A stretch of 64,000 nt of DNA from Bacteroidota bacterium (GCA_016192075.1 JACPUU010000004.1:186001-250000), one strand, 5' to 3'; positions 54,917-63,810 are shown, counted from the first letter of the stretch. Numbers and translations are program-made. The notes: generated by a model not told the origin, from the letters alone.

Positions 54917-55510
54917 TCAATGTTGTTTTTTAACCAGGATTGATTCACAATCAAACGTTGTTTCAATTTTATCTTCTTTGATAGCATCGTACTGTTCTTG
55001 CGTTACTTCTTCGCCGGCAGCTTTGGAGTCATCAAGCAGGTGTTTTTGAAAATCAACACTCAGCGTATCCATCACCAGTGATCCGTAAAGTACAGCTTCT
55101 GTTCCGGCAGGTGTTTCAATTGGAATGGTAAAGTGATCACGGAAGAAAACACGGATAGCGCCGCCTTTTTCATCATCAAACGTAATCCAGCATCCTGCCT
55201 GTTGGCATACTTCTGCAATTTTAACGGATACTTTGCGGTTAAATGCACCGGTTGATTCCATTTCTGCAAACATTTCAGTTACTGTAGCTGCACTGTCAGC
55301 AAGAATATCGGTGTGACCATACAACACGTATTCACCTTTATCTACACCATCAAAAGCAATGGTTGCTTCCTCTTCTTCATGATGTGTCGTTTCAGACACA
55401 TGTGTTGAATCGTAAGGTAATGCGTCTTCGGTTCCGTTTCCGCCACAGCCGCAGCAAGAACCTAAAATAAATGCTGATAAAGTAACAGCACTGAATGCTA
55501 CAAGTTTCAT
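54917..55510 (-). CDS. DUF4920 lipoprotein
   Basis: This 197-residue protein has a lipoprotein signal (FILGSCCGC, Cys near 19) and a DUF4920 core marked by KIAEVCQQAGCWITFDDE (near residue 95), IRVFFRDHFTIP and AVLYGSLVMDTLS. The Cys in GCW are typical of the family, which may bind copper or act in redox at the membrane, though that is inferred from the family only. It has a promoter with a TATATTTG -7 element and its own terminator, so it is monocistronic. Confidence 0.88.
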   Translation of the reverse strand: MKLVAFSAVTLSAFILGSCCGCGGNGTEDALPYDSTHVSETTHHEEEEATIAFDGVDKGEYVLYGHTDILADSAATVTEMFAEMESTGAFNRKVSVKIAEVCQQAGCWITFDDEKGGAIRVFFRDHFTIPIETPAGTEAVLYGSLVMDTLSVDFQKHLLDDSKAAGEEVTQEQYDAIKEDKIETTFDCESILVKKQH

Positions 55511-55531
55511 GAATGATAGATTTTAATGAGG

Positions 55532-55539
55532 CAAATATA
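55532..55539 (-). promoter_or_regulatory. -7 promoter element of the DUF4920 gene
   Basis: TATATTTG on the minus strand, 22 nt before the ATG at 55510, matches TAnnTTTG. A matching TTTG at the -33 distance is not evident. Confidence 0.55.
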
Positions 55540-55746
55540 ACCAAATTTCAATGAGATTGCCTTGTCTCCCGTAGTGCTGGTTAGTAGCTTTTAAGCGAGC
55601 GACTTAGGCCAATACCGGGAGGTAAAGCGTGTTCAGAAACAAGCAAAGCTGATAAATATCAGTTATTGCCGGATCTCTCAGACGTGTATAAAATGGGGTC
55701 AGGGCAGCTGCCTTTTTTTGTTTAAGAGATTGAAAAACTGTATTTT

Positions 55747-55754
55747 TACCTTTG
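55747..55754 (+). promoter_or_regulatory. -7 promoter element upstream of the 55.8 kb secreted protein
   Basis: TACCTTTG matches TAnnTTTG exactly and lies 18 nt before the ATG at 55772, inside the longer open frame that would begin at 55718. It supports the 55772 start. From 55511 to here I see no gene; a short palindrome GGCAGCTGCC precedes a T-run near 55715. Confidence 0.5.
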
Positions 55755-55771
55755 TAATTAAAATCTACAAC

Positions 55772-57508
55772 ATGAAAAAAATTTACTATTTGGCTTCATT
55801 CCTGGCCATGTCAGGAGTGTCATTTGCGCAGTATGCAGAGCCCATGCTGGCTTCAAAAACCATCTCCATCAATACGGGGGTACATTCATCCGCATCGTTT
55901 GACCGTGCACCGGGTGATATTATTGGAACAACCATGAATTTTACAAATACGGCTGACTGGGTTATTGACAATACAGCAACAACTCCGGGTGGTTGGGTAA
56001 TTGGTACACTGGCTCCCGATGGTCCGTTTTCAGGCGGTATGGGATCCATTGCATCTACTTCAGGCGGAAATTTTGCCATGTTTGATGCAGACGGTACAAC
56101 CGGTGAAGCTACTATCCGCATGGCAAATTCAATTGACCTGACTGCGTATTCAAACGTGGCTTTTGAATTTGAATCGTATTACAGAAATTTTTTGGGAGAT
56201 GCCTTTGTGGATATCTCTACAAACGGAACAAGCTGGACCTCATACCCGGTTCACGCCCTGTTGCCGTTAAATGAGTCTACTGCAAATCCTGAAGTGGTGA
56301 GCATCAACATTACAGCCGTTGCAGCAAACCAGGGTACTGTTTGGGCCCGCTTCCGTTACATCAGTTCAGACGATTACGCCTGGATGGTAGATGACGCACG
56401 CTTTGTAGAAGGATTTTCAGACAACCTGATCATGAATCAGACTTTTCTTTCTGCCGGGGTAGAAGCTTTGGATTATTACATGATTCCTGTATCACAGATT
56501 CAACCATTTACCTTTGGTGCCTGGGTGAGCAATAATGGAACCAATGATCAAAATTCAACCGTTTTGACTGTGACGGCCAATGATGGTACTTCAGACGTTT
56601 ATACCCAGTCATCAACCGGTGTTACTGTACCTGCTTTTTCAATGGATTCGCTGGATATCAGCACTGCATGGACACCTGTAGCAGGAACATTTGATCTGAC
56701 TTTTTCAACCTCTTCCGCTTCTACTGAACAATCACCGGCAGACAATGACATGGTACTTGAACCCATTTTTGTAGGGGGTAACATTTATGCGCGCGATAAC
56801 GGTATTGAAACCGGTTCGGTAGGTTACCTGGGCAGTACACCGGTACCAACATCCATGGGGAACTATTTTGAATTTGCAGGCAATTTTACCCTGGGAAAAA
56901 TTCAGGTAGGTATTGGTTCAAGTTCAACTACCGGCGAGCCAATTTATGCTGAGGTCAGATTTTGGGACGGAACCGATTTTGTTTATGTAGACGCAACGTC
57001 AGACCATGAAATTACATCCGGTGATTTGGGAAATATTGTAACACTGACATTGCCTTCTGTTATCAATTGTACAGCAGGCCAGGTGTATTATATTGGTGCC
57101 GCTCACTACGGCGGTGATGCCCGTTTTCAAACAGCACAGGTTGCTGAAGGTGCTGTTATTTATAATGACGGAGCACCGTCACAACAAAACAGCGTATTCA
57201 TTATTCGCGCTGAAGAAGTTTACCTGGGGCTTGACGAATCTGCAAAAGCAACCTCATTTGTTGCTTACCCGAATCCGGCTCAGACAAATGTAACGTTCAA
57301 CTACACCTTGTCTAATACCGCAGCAGTTTCTTTAACCATCACTGATTTAACCGGTAAAGTGGTTTCAGTGGAAGATTTTGGAACACAACATGAGGGTAAC
57401 TATTCCACAATGGTGAATGTTTCAGACTTTGCCAACGGAGTTTATTTTTATACGTTATCTGTAAACGGAGTAACTACAACAGAAAAGCTAACCATTTCAA
57501 CTAACTAA
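55772..57508 (+). CDS. T9SS type A-sorted secreted protein with jelly-roll-like domain
   Basis: This 578-residue protein has a signal peptide (about 1-19, SFAQ), a beta-rich jelly-roll region (about 55-215; VAFEFESYYRNFLGDAFVDIS and ARFRYISSDDYAWMVDDARF are typical of CBM/MAM-like folds), further beta segments, and a C-terminal T9SS type A sorting domain (AYPNPAQTNVTFNYTLS, then NGVYFYTLSVNG). No catalytic motif is seen. It is followed by a terminator and a second secreted protein whose sorting domain is closely similar. Function unknown. Confidence 0.85.
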   Translation: MKKIYYLASFLAMSGVSFAQYAEPMLASKTISINTGVHSSASFDRAPGDIIGTTMNFTNTADWVIDNTATTPGGWVIGTLAPDGPFSGGMGSIASTSGGNFAMFDADGTTGEATIRMANSIDLTAYSNVAFEFESYYRNFLGDAFVDISTNGTSWTSYPVHALLPLNESTANPEVVSINITAVAANQGTVWARFRYISSDDYAWMVDDARFVEGFSDNLIMNQTFLSAGVEALDYYMIPVSQIQPFTFGAWVSNNGTNDQNSTVLTVTANDGTSDVYTQSSTGVTVPAFSMDSLDISTAWTPVAGTFDLTFSTSSASTEQSPADNDMVLEPIFVGGNIYARDNGIETGSVGYLGSTPVPTSMGNYFEFAGNFTLGKIQVGIGSSSTTGEPIYAEVRFWDGTDFVYVDATSDHEITSGDLGNIVTLTLPSVINCTAGQVYYIGAAHYGGDARFQTAQVAEGAVIYNDGAPSQQNSVFIIRAEEVYLGLDESAKATSFVAYPNPAQTNVTFNYTLSNTAAVSLTITDLTGKVVSVEDFGTQHEGNYSTMVNVSDFANGVYFYTLSVNGVTTTEKLTISTN

Positions 57509-57528
57509 GTTCAAAACGAATGTTAGGA

Positions 57529-57559
57529 GAAAGGCCGGCTTTACAGCCGGTCTTTTTTT
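57529..57559 (+). terminator. Rho-independent terminator between the two secreted protein genes
   Basis: AAAGGCCGGC pairs with GCCGGTCTTT (one G-T) around a 6-base loop, followed by TTTTTG, 21 bp after the stop at 57508. Confidence 0.85.
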
Positions 57560-57597
57560 GTTGCGGCAACTTTTGTAATTTAAGGTTCTCAACACGT

Positions 57598-60306
57598 ATG
57601 AAATTAAACTTAGGTCTGATAGTGGGATGCTTTTTTGCAGGCGCCACTTCTTACGGGCAGCAAATACATGAGTTTGTGTCTTACGGACCTGCGTCACAAA
57701 CGGGTCTGCTTAAATTGCCGTGTTCACATACCTTTCAGCTGATATTAAAAGAAGGACAGGTATTGTCTGATGGTACAAGTCTGCCCGGGTCTGCAGATTT
57801 TGCGGCCTATTTTGAAACCTCACCCGATACCGGAATACTGATGTTAAATCATGAAATTATTGCCGGGTATGTAACACGCCATTCACTCACATTTGATCAG
57901 GCGCAGCAGCTCTGGTCCGTCAATTCATCTGGCTATGTAAATTTTGCAGATGTGGTTGGAACCTACAGGCCATGTTCGGGCGGCATTACTCCCTGGGGAA
58001 CACTTTTTAGTGGTGAAGAACTGGTAACCGCTGCTGATGCAAATGCAGATGCGTACCTGGATGCCGGCTGGCTTTTTGAAGTAGATCCAATAACCGGGAT
58101 GTTACCTGATCCGGACGGAAACGGGGTAAAAGATAAAAACTGGGCTATGGGTAGAATGGTTCATGAAAATGTCTGTTTCAGTTCAGATAGTCTTACCGCT
58201 TACTTTGGCGCCGATCAGACATCAACCGGCTATCTCTACAAATTTGTGGCAGATACCAAAACTGATTTCAGCAGCGGAACCCTGTACGTTCTCAAAAAAA
58301 CATCGTTGCTGGCCCCAACCGGAGATTGGATTCAGGTACCCAACACCACCCCTGATGAGCGGGACAGTGTTTCGAATTATGCAACCGCTATTGGAGCAAC
58401 AAATTTTAATCGTATTGAAGATGTTGAAATAGGCCCTGACGGTAAAATCTATTTTGCTGCAACGGCCAACGGCCGCATCTATCGCCTGGCTGACCAGGAT
58501 ACAACCGTTGCAGGTTTTGAAACTTACGTAAACAACCAGATTTATACCGTTCAAACTGTTTCCGGTCCGGCAAGTTTTACCTGGGGAGCCGGTACAGATA
58601 ATTTGTGTTTTGATCACGATGGCAACCTGTGGGCGTTGCAGGATAATGCGTTTGGATACATTCTGGTGGTAGGTAGTGACCATACCATGGCAAATCCCAA
58701 AATCCGCATTTTTGGACAATCACCAGCCGGTTCTGAACCAACCGGTATTAATTTTTCACCCGATGGAAACTATCTTTTTTTATCACTGCAGCATCCAACA
58801 ACATCCAATACCCTGGTGAATAGTGATGCTGCTGAAAACAACGTGGTGTTTAACAAGTCAGCAACGGTTGTTATTGCCCGCAAAGAATACCTGGGGCATG
58901 AAACCGATGCTGCTTTTACCAGCTTACCCGCTTCAGTTTGCCTGAGTACTGATTCAATTCCAATTACAACCAATGCCTATAGCGGCACAATCACAGGCAC
59001 CGGTATTTTGAACGATACCTTTTTTGTAGAACTCGCCGGGGTGGGTGCGCATGTTATTCAGTTTGTCTATTCAGATTCTGCTGCCTGTAATTTGTATTTG
59101 CATGATACCATTGTTGTTCATGATTTGCCTGACCTTGTTGTCACAACCGATACGGCGGTTTGCTATTACGATTCGCTGGTAACGCTAACGGCCAGTTTTC
59201 CGTTTACAACATTTGGCGGTTCCGGTATTTCTGTTGATGGAACATACAATCCACAGAATCTGGGACCCGGTGTACACAGTGCCTGGGCAAATTATACCAA
59301 TGAATTTTCCTGTGCTGATTCCGATACCGTTTTCTTTGAAGTCACGACACCTGTTTTTCCTGAAATAACCGGCCTGGACAGCACGTATTGTAAAAATGCC
59401 GTGCCGGATACGTTCAGCATTGTACCTGCCACAGCTGTTTTTACCCAGCAGACCGGAATTTCGGGTTTTGTTTTTAATCCTTCCACGACATCTGGTTCCG
59501 CCGCCGCTTTTGAATTGGAGTACGGTGATTCAATGGGCTGCGTGTATCATACCGCTTTTAGTATTCTGATTCATGAACCGCAGCAAAATTCCATTTCCGG
59601 TATGCCTGCAATTGCCTGTCAAAATGAAGACACGGTGGCACTTGCATTGCTGCCCGCCGGCGGAATACTGATGGGGACGGGTACCTTTGACAGTGCATTA
59701 ATCCCCTCACAAATGCCGGCCGGAATGAATTCAATTTCGTATACAACGGTTGATTCAAATAATTGTTCATTTACCAGTACTGAAACAATTTTTATAGTTG
59801 TTCCCGCCCCGGTTGATGCAGGTGCTGACGAGGTTGTTTGTTTAACCCAAGCAGTTCAGCTAACCGGTTTCCCCGCTGGCGGAACATGGACTGGTTTTCA
59901 GTGCAATTCGGCCGGCCTGGTAACCGTTACCACAGCCGGCACATTTGATTATGTGTATTCCCTGACCGATGCCAATGGCTGTGACACCCGTGATACCGTA
60001 ACCCTTGTGGTTGCTGATTGCCTGGGAACAGATGCTCCAATGAACCATTCAAACCTGCGCGTGTTTCCAAATCCTGCAAGTTCCAGCGTCACCTTTACGT
60101 ATACCTTGTCAACCAATGCAGCTGTTACGTTGAGCCTGATGGATTTAGCCGGTCATGTGGTTTTAACGGACGATTTTGGAACGCAGCAGGAGGGCAGTTA
60201 TTCCAAAACGGTAAATGTTTCAGACGTTGCCAACGGACTTTATTTTTATACGCTGTCTGTGAATGGCGTAACTAGTACAGAAAAATTGACCATTGCTCAT
60301 AACTAA
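57598..60306 (+). CDS. PhoX-like (DUF839) phosphatase with T9SS type A sorting domain
   Basis: This 902-residue secreted protein starts at ATG 57598 (MKLNLGLIVGCFFAGATSYGQ, signal peptide). Residues about 25-430 match the PhoX family: MLNHE (82-86), PCSGGITPWGTLFSGEE (125-141) and EDVEIGPDGKIYFA. PhoX phosphatases use iron and calcium to release phosphate from esters. The rest (about 440-810) holds repeated Ig-like or beta segments and ends with a T9SS type A domain (VFPNPASSSVTFTYTLS, then NGLYFYTLSVNG). It is separated from the previous gene by a terminator and followed by another. The phosphatase call is by motif; not all metal ligands were checked. Confidence 0.82.
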   Translation: MKLNLGLIVGCFFAGATSYGQQIHEFVSYGPASQTGLLKLPCSHTFQLILKEGQVLSDGTSLPGSADFAAYFETSPDTGILMLNHEIIAGYVTRHSLTFDQAQQLWSVNSSGYVNFADVVGTYRPCSGGITPWGTLFSGEELVTAADANADAYLDAGWLFEVDPITGMLPDPDGNGVKDKNWAMGRMVHENVCFSSDSLTAYFGADQTSTGYLYKFVADTKTDFSSGTLYVLKKTSLLAPTGDWIQVPNTTPDERDSVSNYATAIGATNFNRIEDVEIGPDGKIYFAATANGRIYRLADQDTTVAGFETYVNNQIYTVQTVSGPASFTWGAGTDNLCFDHDGNLWALQDNAFGYILVVGSDHTMANPKIRIFGQSPAGSEPTGINFSPDGNYLFLSLQHPTTSNTLVNSDAAENNVVFNKSATVVIARKEYLGHETDAAFTSLPASVCLSTDSIPITTNAYSGTITGTGILNDTFFVELAGVGAHVIQFVYSDSAACNLYLHDTIVVHDLPDLVVTTDTAVCYYDSLVTLTASFPFTTFGGSGISVDGTYNPQNLGPGVHSAWANYTNEFSCADSDTVFFEVTTPVFPEITGLDSTYCKNAVPDTFSIVPATAVFTQQTGISGFVFNPSTTSGSAAAFELEYGDSMGCVYHTAFSILIHEPQQNSISGMPAIACQNEDTVALALLPAGGILMGTGTFDSALIPSQMPAGMNSISYTTVDSNNCSFTSTETIFIVVPAPVDAGADEVVCLTQAVQLTGFPAGGTWTGFQCNSAGLVTVTTAGTFDYVYSLTDANGCDTRDTVTLVVADCLGTDAPMNHSNLRVFPNPASSSVTFTYTLSTNAAVTLSLMDLAGHVVLTDDFGTQQEGSYSKTVNVSDVANGLYFYTLSVNGVTSTEKLTIAHN

Positions 60307-60331
60307 TCAGCCGGCATTCTTTTTTTGAGAG

Positions 60332-60362
60332 CCCTGCAGCACTTGTTGCAGCGGTTTTTTTA
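60332..60362 (+). terminator. Terminator after the PhoX-like gene
   Basis: CTGCA and TGCAG pair around GCACTTGT, extended by a C-G pair beyond one mismatch, followed by GGTTTTTTT. It lies 26 bp after the stop at 60306. Confidence 0.65.
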
Positions 60363-60384
60363 TTTTTTTGATTTTGCAGATTGT

Positions 60385-60414
60385 TTTGCAGGAATGAAAA
60401 ATTGATTAAATTTG
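60385..60414 (+). promoter_or_regulatory. Promoter of tRNA-Leu
   Basis: TTTG (60385-60388), 18 nt spacer, TAAATTTG (60407-60414): a good Bacteroidota promoter. The tRNA begins at 60550, leaving a leader of about 130 nt that is occupied by two repeat copies. Confidence 0.65.
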
Positions 60415-60449
60415 CACTCCTCTTTCCAAAAGATATCCCGACTGGGCTA

Positions 60450-60535
60450 AAGCTTTAAGCGGTGGCGCAAGTTGCGGAAACAAATGCACATCTTCGCTAA
60501 CCGCGTGCCGCCTGAAGCTTTAGCGGTGGCGCAAG
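60450..60535. repeat. Two direct repeat copies in the tRNA-Leu leader
   Basis: AAGCTTTAAGCGGTGGCGC (from 60450) and AAGCTTTAGCGGTGGCGC (from 60515) are the same motif with one base difference, 65 bp apart. They fill the space between the promoter and the tRNA. No function is evident. Confidence 0.6.
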
Positions 60536-60549
60536 CGACGATGTACGAT

Positions 60550-60629
60550 GCCGAAGTGGCGGAATTGGTAGACGCGCACGACTCAAACTCGTGTTCGAAA
60601 GAGTGCGGGTTCGATTCCCGCCTTCGGTA
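60550..60629 (+). tRNA. tRNA-Leu (anticodon CAA)
   Basis: The cloverleaf is complete: acceptor stem GCCGAAG (60550-60556) with CTTCGGT (60622-60628), D stem GCG/CGC, anticodon stem CACGA/TCGTG with loop CTCAAAC (anticodon CAA at 60584-60586), a long variable arm and T stem GCGGG/CCCGC with TTCGATT loop. CCA is not encoded (A73 then CAA). The 3' half is overlapped on the other strand by the end of a serine recombinase gene (60583-62202), so this is a likely attachment site. Confidence 0.95.
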
Positions 60630-62202
60630 CAAGACGGGAAAAATTCAACTGATTTGAGTTTTTCCCGTTTTTATTTTGCTCTGAATCCCTTAGTATTACT
60701 GCGATTGTAGCAAACAACACATTTACTCGGATGGTTCGATAAACGTGATTTTTGTGATTGTACGCAATTCCTTCCGGGAACAGTAGTTTTTGAATCCTGC
60801 GCTTTTCTTCTAAATTTCCGGAAGCCCACATTTCAGAGAGGTTTAAGGCACGGTTGACCGCATTTTCTGTCGCCATTTCAAGGTTCGATAAATTAAAATG
60901 GGAATTTCCAATTTCATCCTTAATATCCTCTACTGCTTTGTCAAATTCATCTCGGTATTTAACGTATAATTCGCGATCAATTTCACCTAACGCAAATCGT
61001 TTTTCAATTTTACCAAGGTTATTTTTGAGATCGTTTAGCTGCTGTTCCAACCCAATCATTAATTCAATACTATCCTCTTGTAATTTGGTCAGGACAGCGA
61101 ACACTAATTTTTGCATTGGTTCTCCAATAGCTTCTTGAGACAATTCATATTCTTTCAGCTTTTCGTAAAACAAGTTGTGCATTAATTCAGCTCTCCTGTT
61201 TTCTTTACTGCCCTTCCGATTGTTCTTGTAGTAATAGAGATTCTTCTTTTTTACAAGATAGCCGGTGTACGAGGTGCCACAGGTATCAGCAATCATAAAT
61301 TGCTTTAGTGGAAGCATGTGATCCTTTTTACCGTAGCGGTCTCCATGGTTCTTTTTGCTCAGTAGTCCATTCACCTCAAGGAATATTTCCTTCGTTGTGA
61401 TAGCAGGATGTTTTCCTTCGATCACCTCGCCTGGAATTACTGAACTCACAATTACACCGCAATAAACCGGATTGCGGAAATAATCGCTCAACTTCTTGTC
61501 GTTCCTTGTCCAACCAAGTTTCTTTATCCTGCGTGTGATTTCTGTGTGACTGAGATCGAGTTTTGCTTTCAGCTCAAATGCCTTTTGCAGTAACTTCCCA
61601 TCCTTGTTGATCACCAACTGCGGTGTTTTTCCTTTACCCGGATTTAGGTTATCATAACCAAAAGGAATCGCGCCACAGACATATCCTTTACGCAATTTCT
61701 CGCGCATGCCTGACACGGTTTTATCCCTTCGCAACTCGTTATCAAACTTGCTGAACAGAAAAAATAAATTCTGCTGAAACATGCCGGAAGATGTAGTAGC
61801 ATCTAATTCCTGCGTGGCTGATGCCACAATTACGCCGCGCTGTTTTAATTGTTCCGTGATGTGTGAACCGCTTACCCCGGTGCGCGAAAACCGATCAAAC
61901 GAATACACAATGATATACGCGATGTCGCTATGCGCTTTGACGTATTTCAACATTTTCTGAAACTCCTTGCGATCATCGCTCTTTGCTGATTCATGCGTGC
62001 CGCCAAAGTATTCTATGACGGTGAGGTTTTTGCGCTTGGCATATAGTTCACAATATTTCATCTGCGTCTGCAACGATGCGTTGTTGTCAGCCTGCTCTTT
62101 GGTAGATACCCGCGTATAAATAACCGCCTTCGTTTTCCCTTCCATGCTCATTGCAGTTCCCTTTTTTGCGAACGCGTTGAAGGCTTCCATTTCTTTACTC
62201 AT
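60583..62202 (-). CDS. Large serine recombinase (site-specific integrase)
   Basis: This 539-residue protein has a resolvase-type catalytic domain with Ser33 in YTRVSTKEQ, conserved Arg residues in SFDRFSRTG and a following recombinase domain (GAIPFGYDN onward), then a coiled-coil-like region (about 380-440). The zinc ribbon that usually follows is degenerate: only one Cys remains in DTCGTSYTG, and the YYYKNN and GSKEN positions lack the expected Cys. The last codons (GIEPALFRTRV) read antisense through the 3' half of tRNA-Leu, which marks integration at the tRNA. The start could be 62202 or a Met up to about residue 20. It is likely the integrase of an element extending to the right. Confidence 0.92.
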   Translation of the reverse strand: MSKEMEAFNAFAKKGTAMSMEGKTKAVIYTRVSTKEQADNNASLQTQMKYCELYAKRKNLTVIEYFGGTHESAKSDDRKEFQKMLKYVKAHSDIAYIIVYSFDRFSRTGVSGSHITEQLKQRGVIVASATQELDATTSSGMFQQNLFFLFSKFDNELRRDKTVSGMREKLRKGYVCGAIPFGYDNLNPGKGKTPQLVINKDGKLLQKAFELKAKLDLSHTEITRRIKKLGWTRNDKKLSDYFRNPVYCGVIVSSVIPGEVIEGKHPAITTKEIFLEVNGLLSKKNHGDRYGKKDHMLPLKQFMIADTCGTSYTGYLVKKKNLYYYKNNRKGSKENRRAELMHNLFYEKLKEYELSQEAIGEPMQKLVFAVLTKLQEDSIELMIGLEQQLNDLKNNLGKIEKRFALGEIDRELYVKYRDEFDKAVEDIKDEIGNSHFNLSNLEMATENAVNRALNLSEMWASGNLEEKRRIQKLLFPEGIAYNHKNHVYRTIRVNVLFATIAVILRDSEQNKNGKNSNQLNFSRLVPKAGIEPALFRTRV

Positions 62203-62211
62203 AGTGCATTT

Positions 62212-62457
62212 TTATAAAAGTTTTAATCGACTCATCTGCATTAACACGATGGTCACATATTCTTCCATCTGTTTTAAAACTTCTGCAGCGGTATCATCTG
62301 AAAGTGATTCAAATCCTTTCATTGTTTTTAAACCCGCAACCGTCAGTTTTTCTCCCATTCGTTTTTTTAGTTGTTTTAGCTTTTCAAGTTCGTACCGGAT
62401 AAATTGCTCGTGATTCTCACCGCTTTTTAGCCCGGTTTTTCGTGCTGAATTTTTCAT
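62212..62457 (-). CDS. Small charged protein upstream of the recombinase
   Basis: This 81-residue, lysine- and glutamate-rich, largely helical protein (YELEKLKQLKKRM region) ends 9 bp before the recombinase start on the same strand, so the two are probably co-transcribed. I do not recognise a family. A recombination directionality factor or regulator is possible from position only. Confidence 0.6.
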   Translation of the reverse strand: MKNSARKTGLKSGENHEQFIRYELEKLKQLKKRMGEKLTVAGLKTMKGFESLSDDTAAEVLKQMEEYVTIVLMQMSRLKLL

Positions 62458-62802
62458 AATTCATTCTGCTCTGATCAACACTTTCAGACTTATTCTTTAG
62501 GTGTCAATCGTCCACTTTTGGACATCGAAAACGATCATGATCTTACTTCCATCATTCTAAGATAGGAATACAATAATGAATTTCCAAATTTATTTACAAA
62601 ACCAGTGTTTACAGCTGTTTTTAAGCTGTTAAAAATCCTAGAATTGATTATTCCCGAAATTAGGTTGATTTATAGGCTTGTCTCCAGGTGTTATGCCTGA
62701 AAGCCTTGATCCGATCTGTTGGAGTTAAATCCTGTTTCCAAAAGTTAATTCATACTCAATGATTCTGCTACTTCCCGCAGAATTAGGATATGAGCTTACC
62801 TG

Positions 62803-62834
62803 TTCCTGTCTTTCAGTAAATCGAAAGACAGGAA
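62803..62834. other. Perfect 12-bp hairpin without a T-run
   Basis: TTCCTGTCTTTC (62803-62814) pairs perfectly with GAAAGACAGGAA (62823-62834) across the loop AGTAAATC. No T-run on either strand, so a terminator is unlikely. Confidence 0.7.
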
Positions 62835-63650
62835 AGGAAGCAAAAACTTATTGCAGGATTTTAGCACACTCGCCAATCCGGCAAATCACTAATCGTTCAA
62901 TTTATTCTCTGGCATAAGCGCACACGCAGACTGCTCCGGAATACACAGATCGATTCAATTCAAGATCAGCAGTGGGGATAAGAATTATTCGCGGTATTTT
63001 GTACACGTCACCTAATTTCCTTCTCCACTTACCGTCCGTTACTTACATGGTCACCGCAGCGCCAGGGAAGATTTGAGCACACGTTCACTCAGGCCCGCGT
63101 TCTTTTGGCATGCTGGACCAGTTCAATACAATCACACAAAAGCCCTCGTCAGTGGTTTTTCAACCTATATCCATTTGCGTTTTTCACGTCACATGGATCA
63201 TGCCGCCGGGTGAGTTGAATACGCTCTACATTCTTGCCAAAGAATTTCGATCGTTTCAGTGGGATTCAAACGTTTGCTGGACCGTAGTCCAGGTGCGACC
63301 CCTTCAAACTCTGCTTTTCCGGTTATACCGTGTTGAACATTTTTAAATGTTGCTCCTTTTTTATTCTTCTAAACAGTTACCCGATGGCAACTGCATATTC
63401 AACTACTTTTACAAAGTTCCGAAGAAATAGAGAACCGTGTTTCTCACATGTCGTCTGGTGTCGTTCTTAAGTCGTCTTATGACGCTTTAGTTTATTCAGG
63501 TGATCATTTTTCTTCAGAACTCTTTCGAGTACTTACCCCTAATTTACGAATTTAAAATCGTTGAGTCAAGTACCTCTACCCCCAAAGGTACCATCCCACG
63601 GGAAGGTTTTTGGAAAAAAAGTAAAAAATGGCGGAAACCCACTAGAATTC

Positions 63651-63691
63651 CATACTACGTCATATTACGCCATGAATACCCCATATTACGC
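63651..63691. repeat. Iteron-like tandem units
   Basis: CATACTACGT, CATATTACGC, CATGAATACCC and CATATTACGC follow one another directly, each starting with CAT and spaced 10-11 bp. Such phased repeats are usual as protein-binding sites at origins or operators. Confidence 0.45.
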
Positions 63692-63810
63692 TATAACTAT
63701 TTCAGGCTAAGACAGGTTAATACAGTGCATATTTTTCACATGATTTCTAAAAAAATCCAATAGGTTTTTGTTTATTATAGGAGGCAGACATGAGCGCGAG
63801 AATTTTGTGG

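Larger units (their letters stand above)
62458..63810. other. 1.35 kb stretch without a convincing gene, with hairpins and iteron-like repeats
   Basis: No frame in this stretch looks like a real protein; open frames at 63110-63346 and 63500-63763 lack recognisable features and a convincing start. I see two hairpins (62674-62706 and 62803-62834), a cluster of GTCGT-containing motifs (63450-63477) and four short tandem units (63651-63691). It lies inside the presumed element beside the recombinase, so it may hold replication, transfer or regulatory signals, or decayed genes. Confidence 0.5.

Noticed and set aside
60450-60535. A second partial tRNA in the leader
   Set aside because: The GCGGTGGCGC motif slightly resembles a D-arm, but no acceptor or anticodon stem can be formed.
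62212-62457. Antitoxin of a toxin-antitoxin pair
   Set aside because: Its only neighbour on the strand is a recombinase, no toxin-like gene is present, and no fold signature supports it.
63110-63763. Open frames as genes in the element's non-coding region
   Set aside because: The frames are short, start weakly, show no protein-like composition and have no neighbours or ribosome-binding context.
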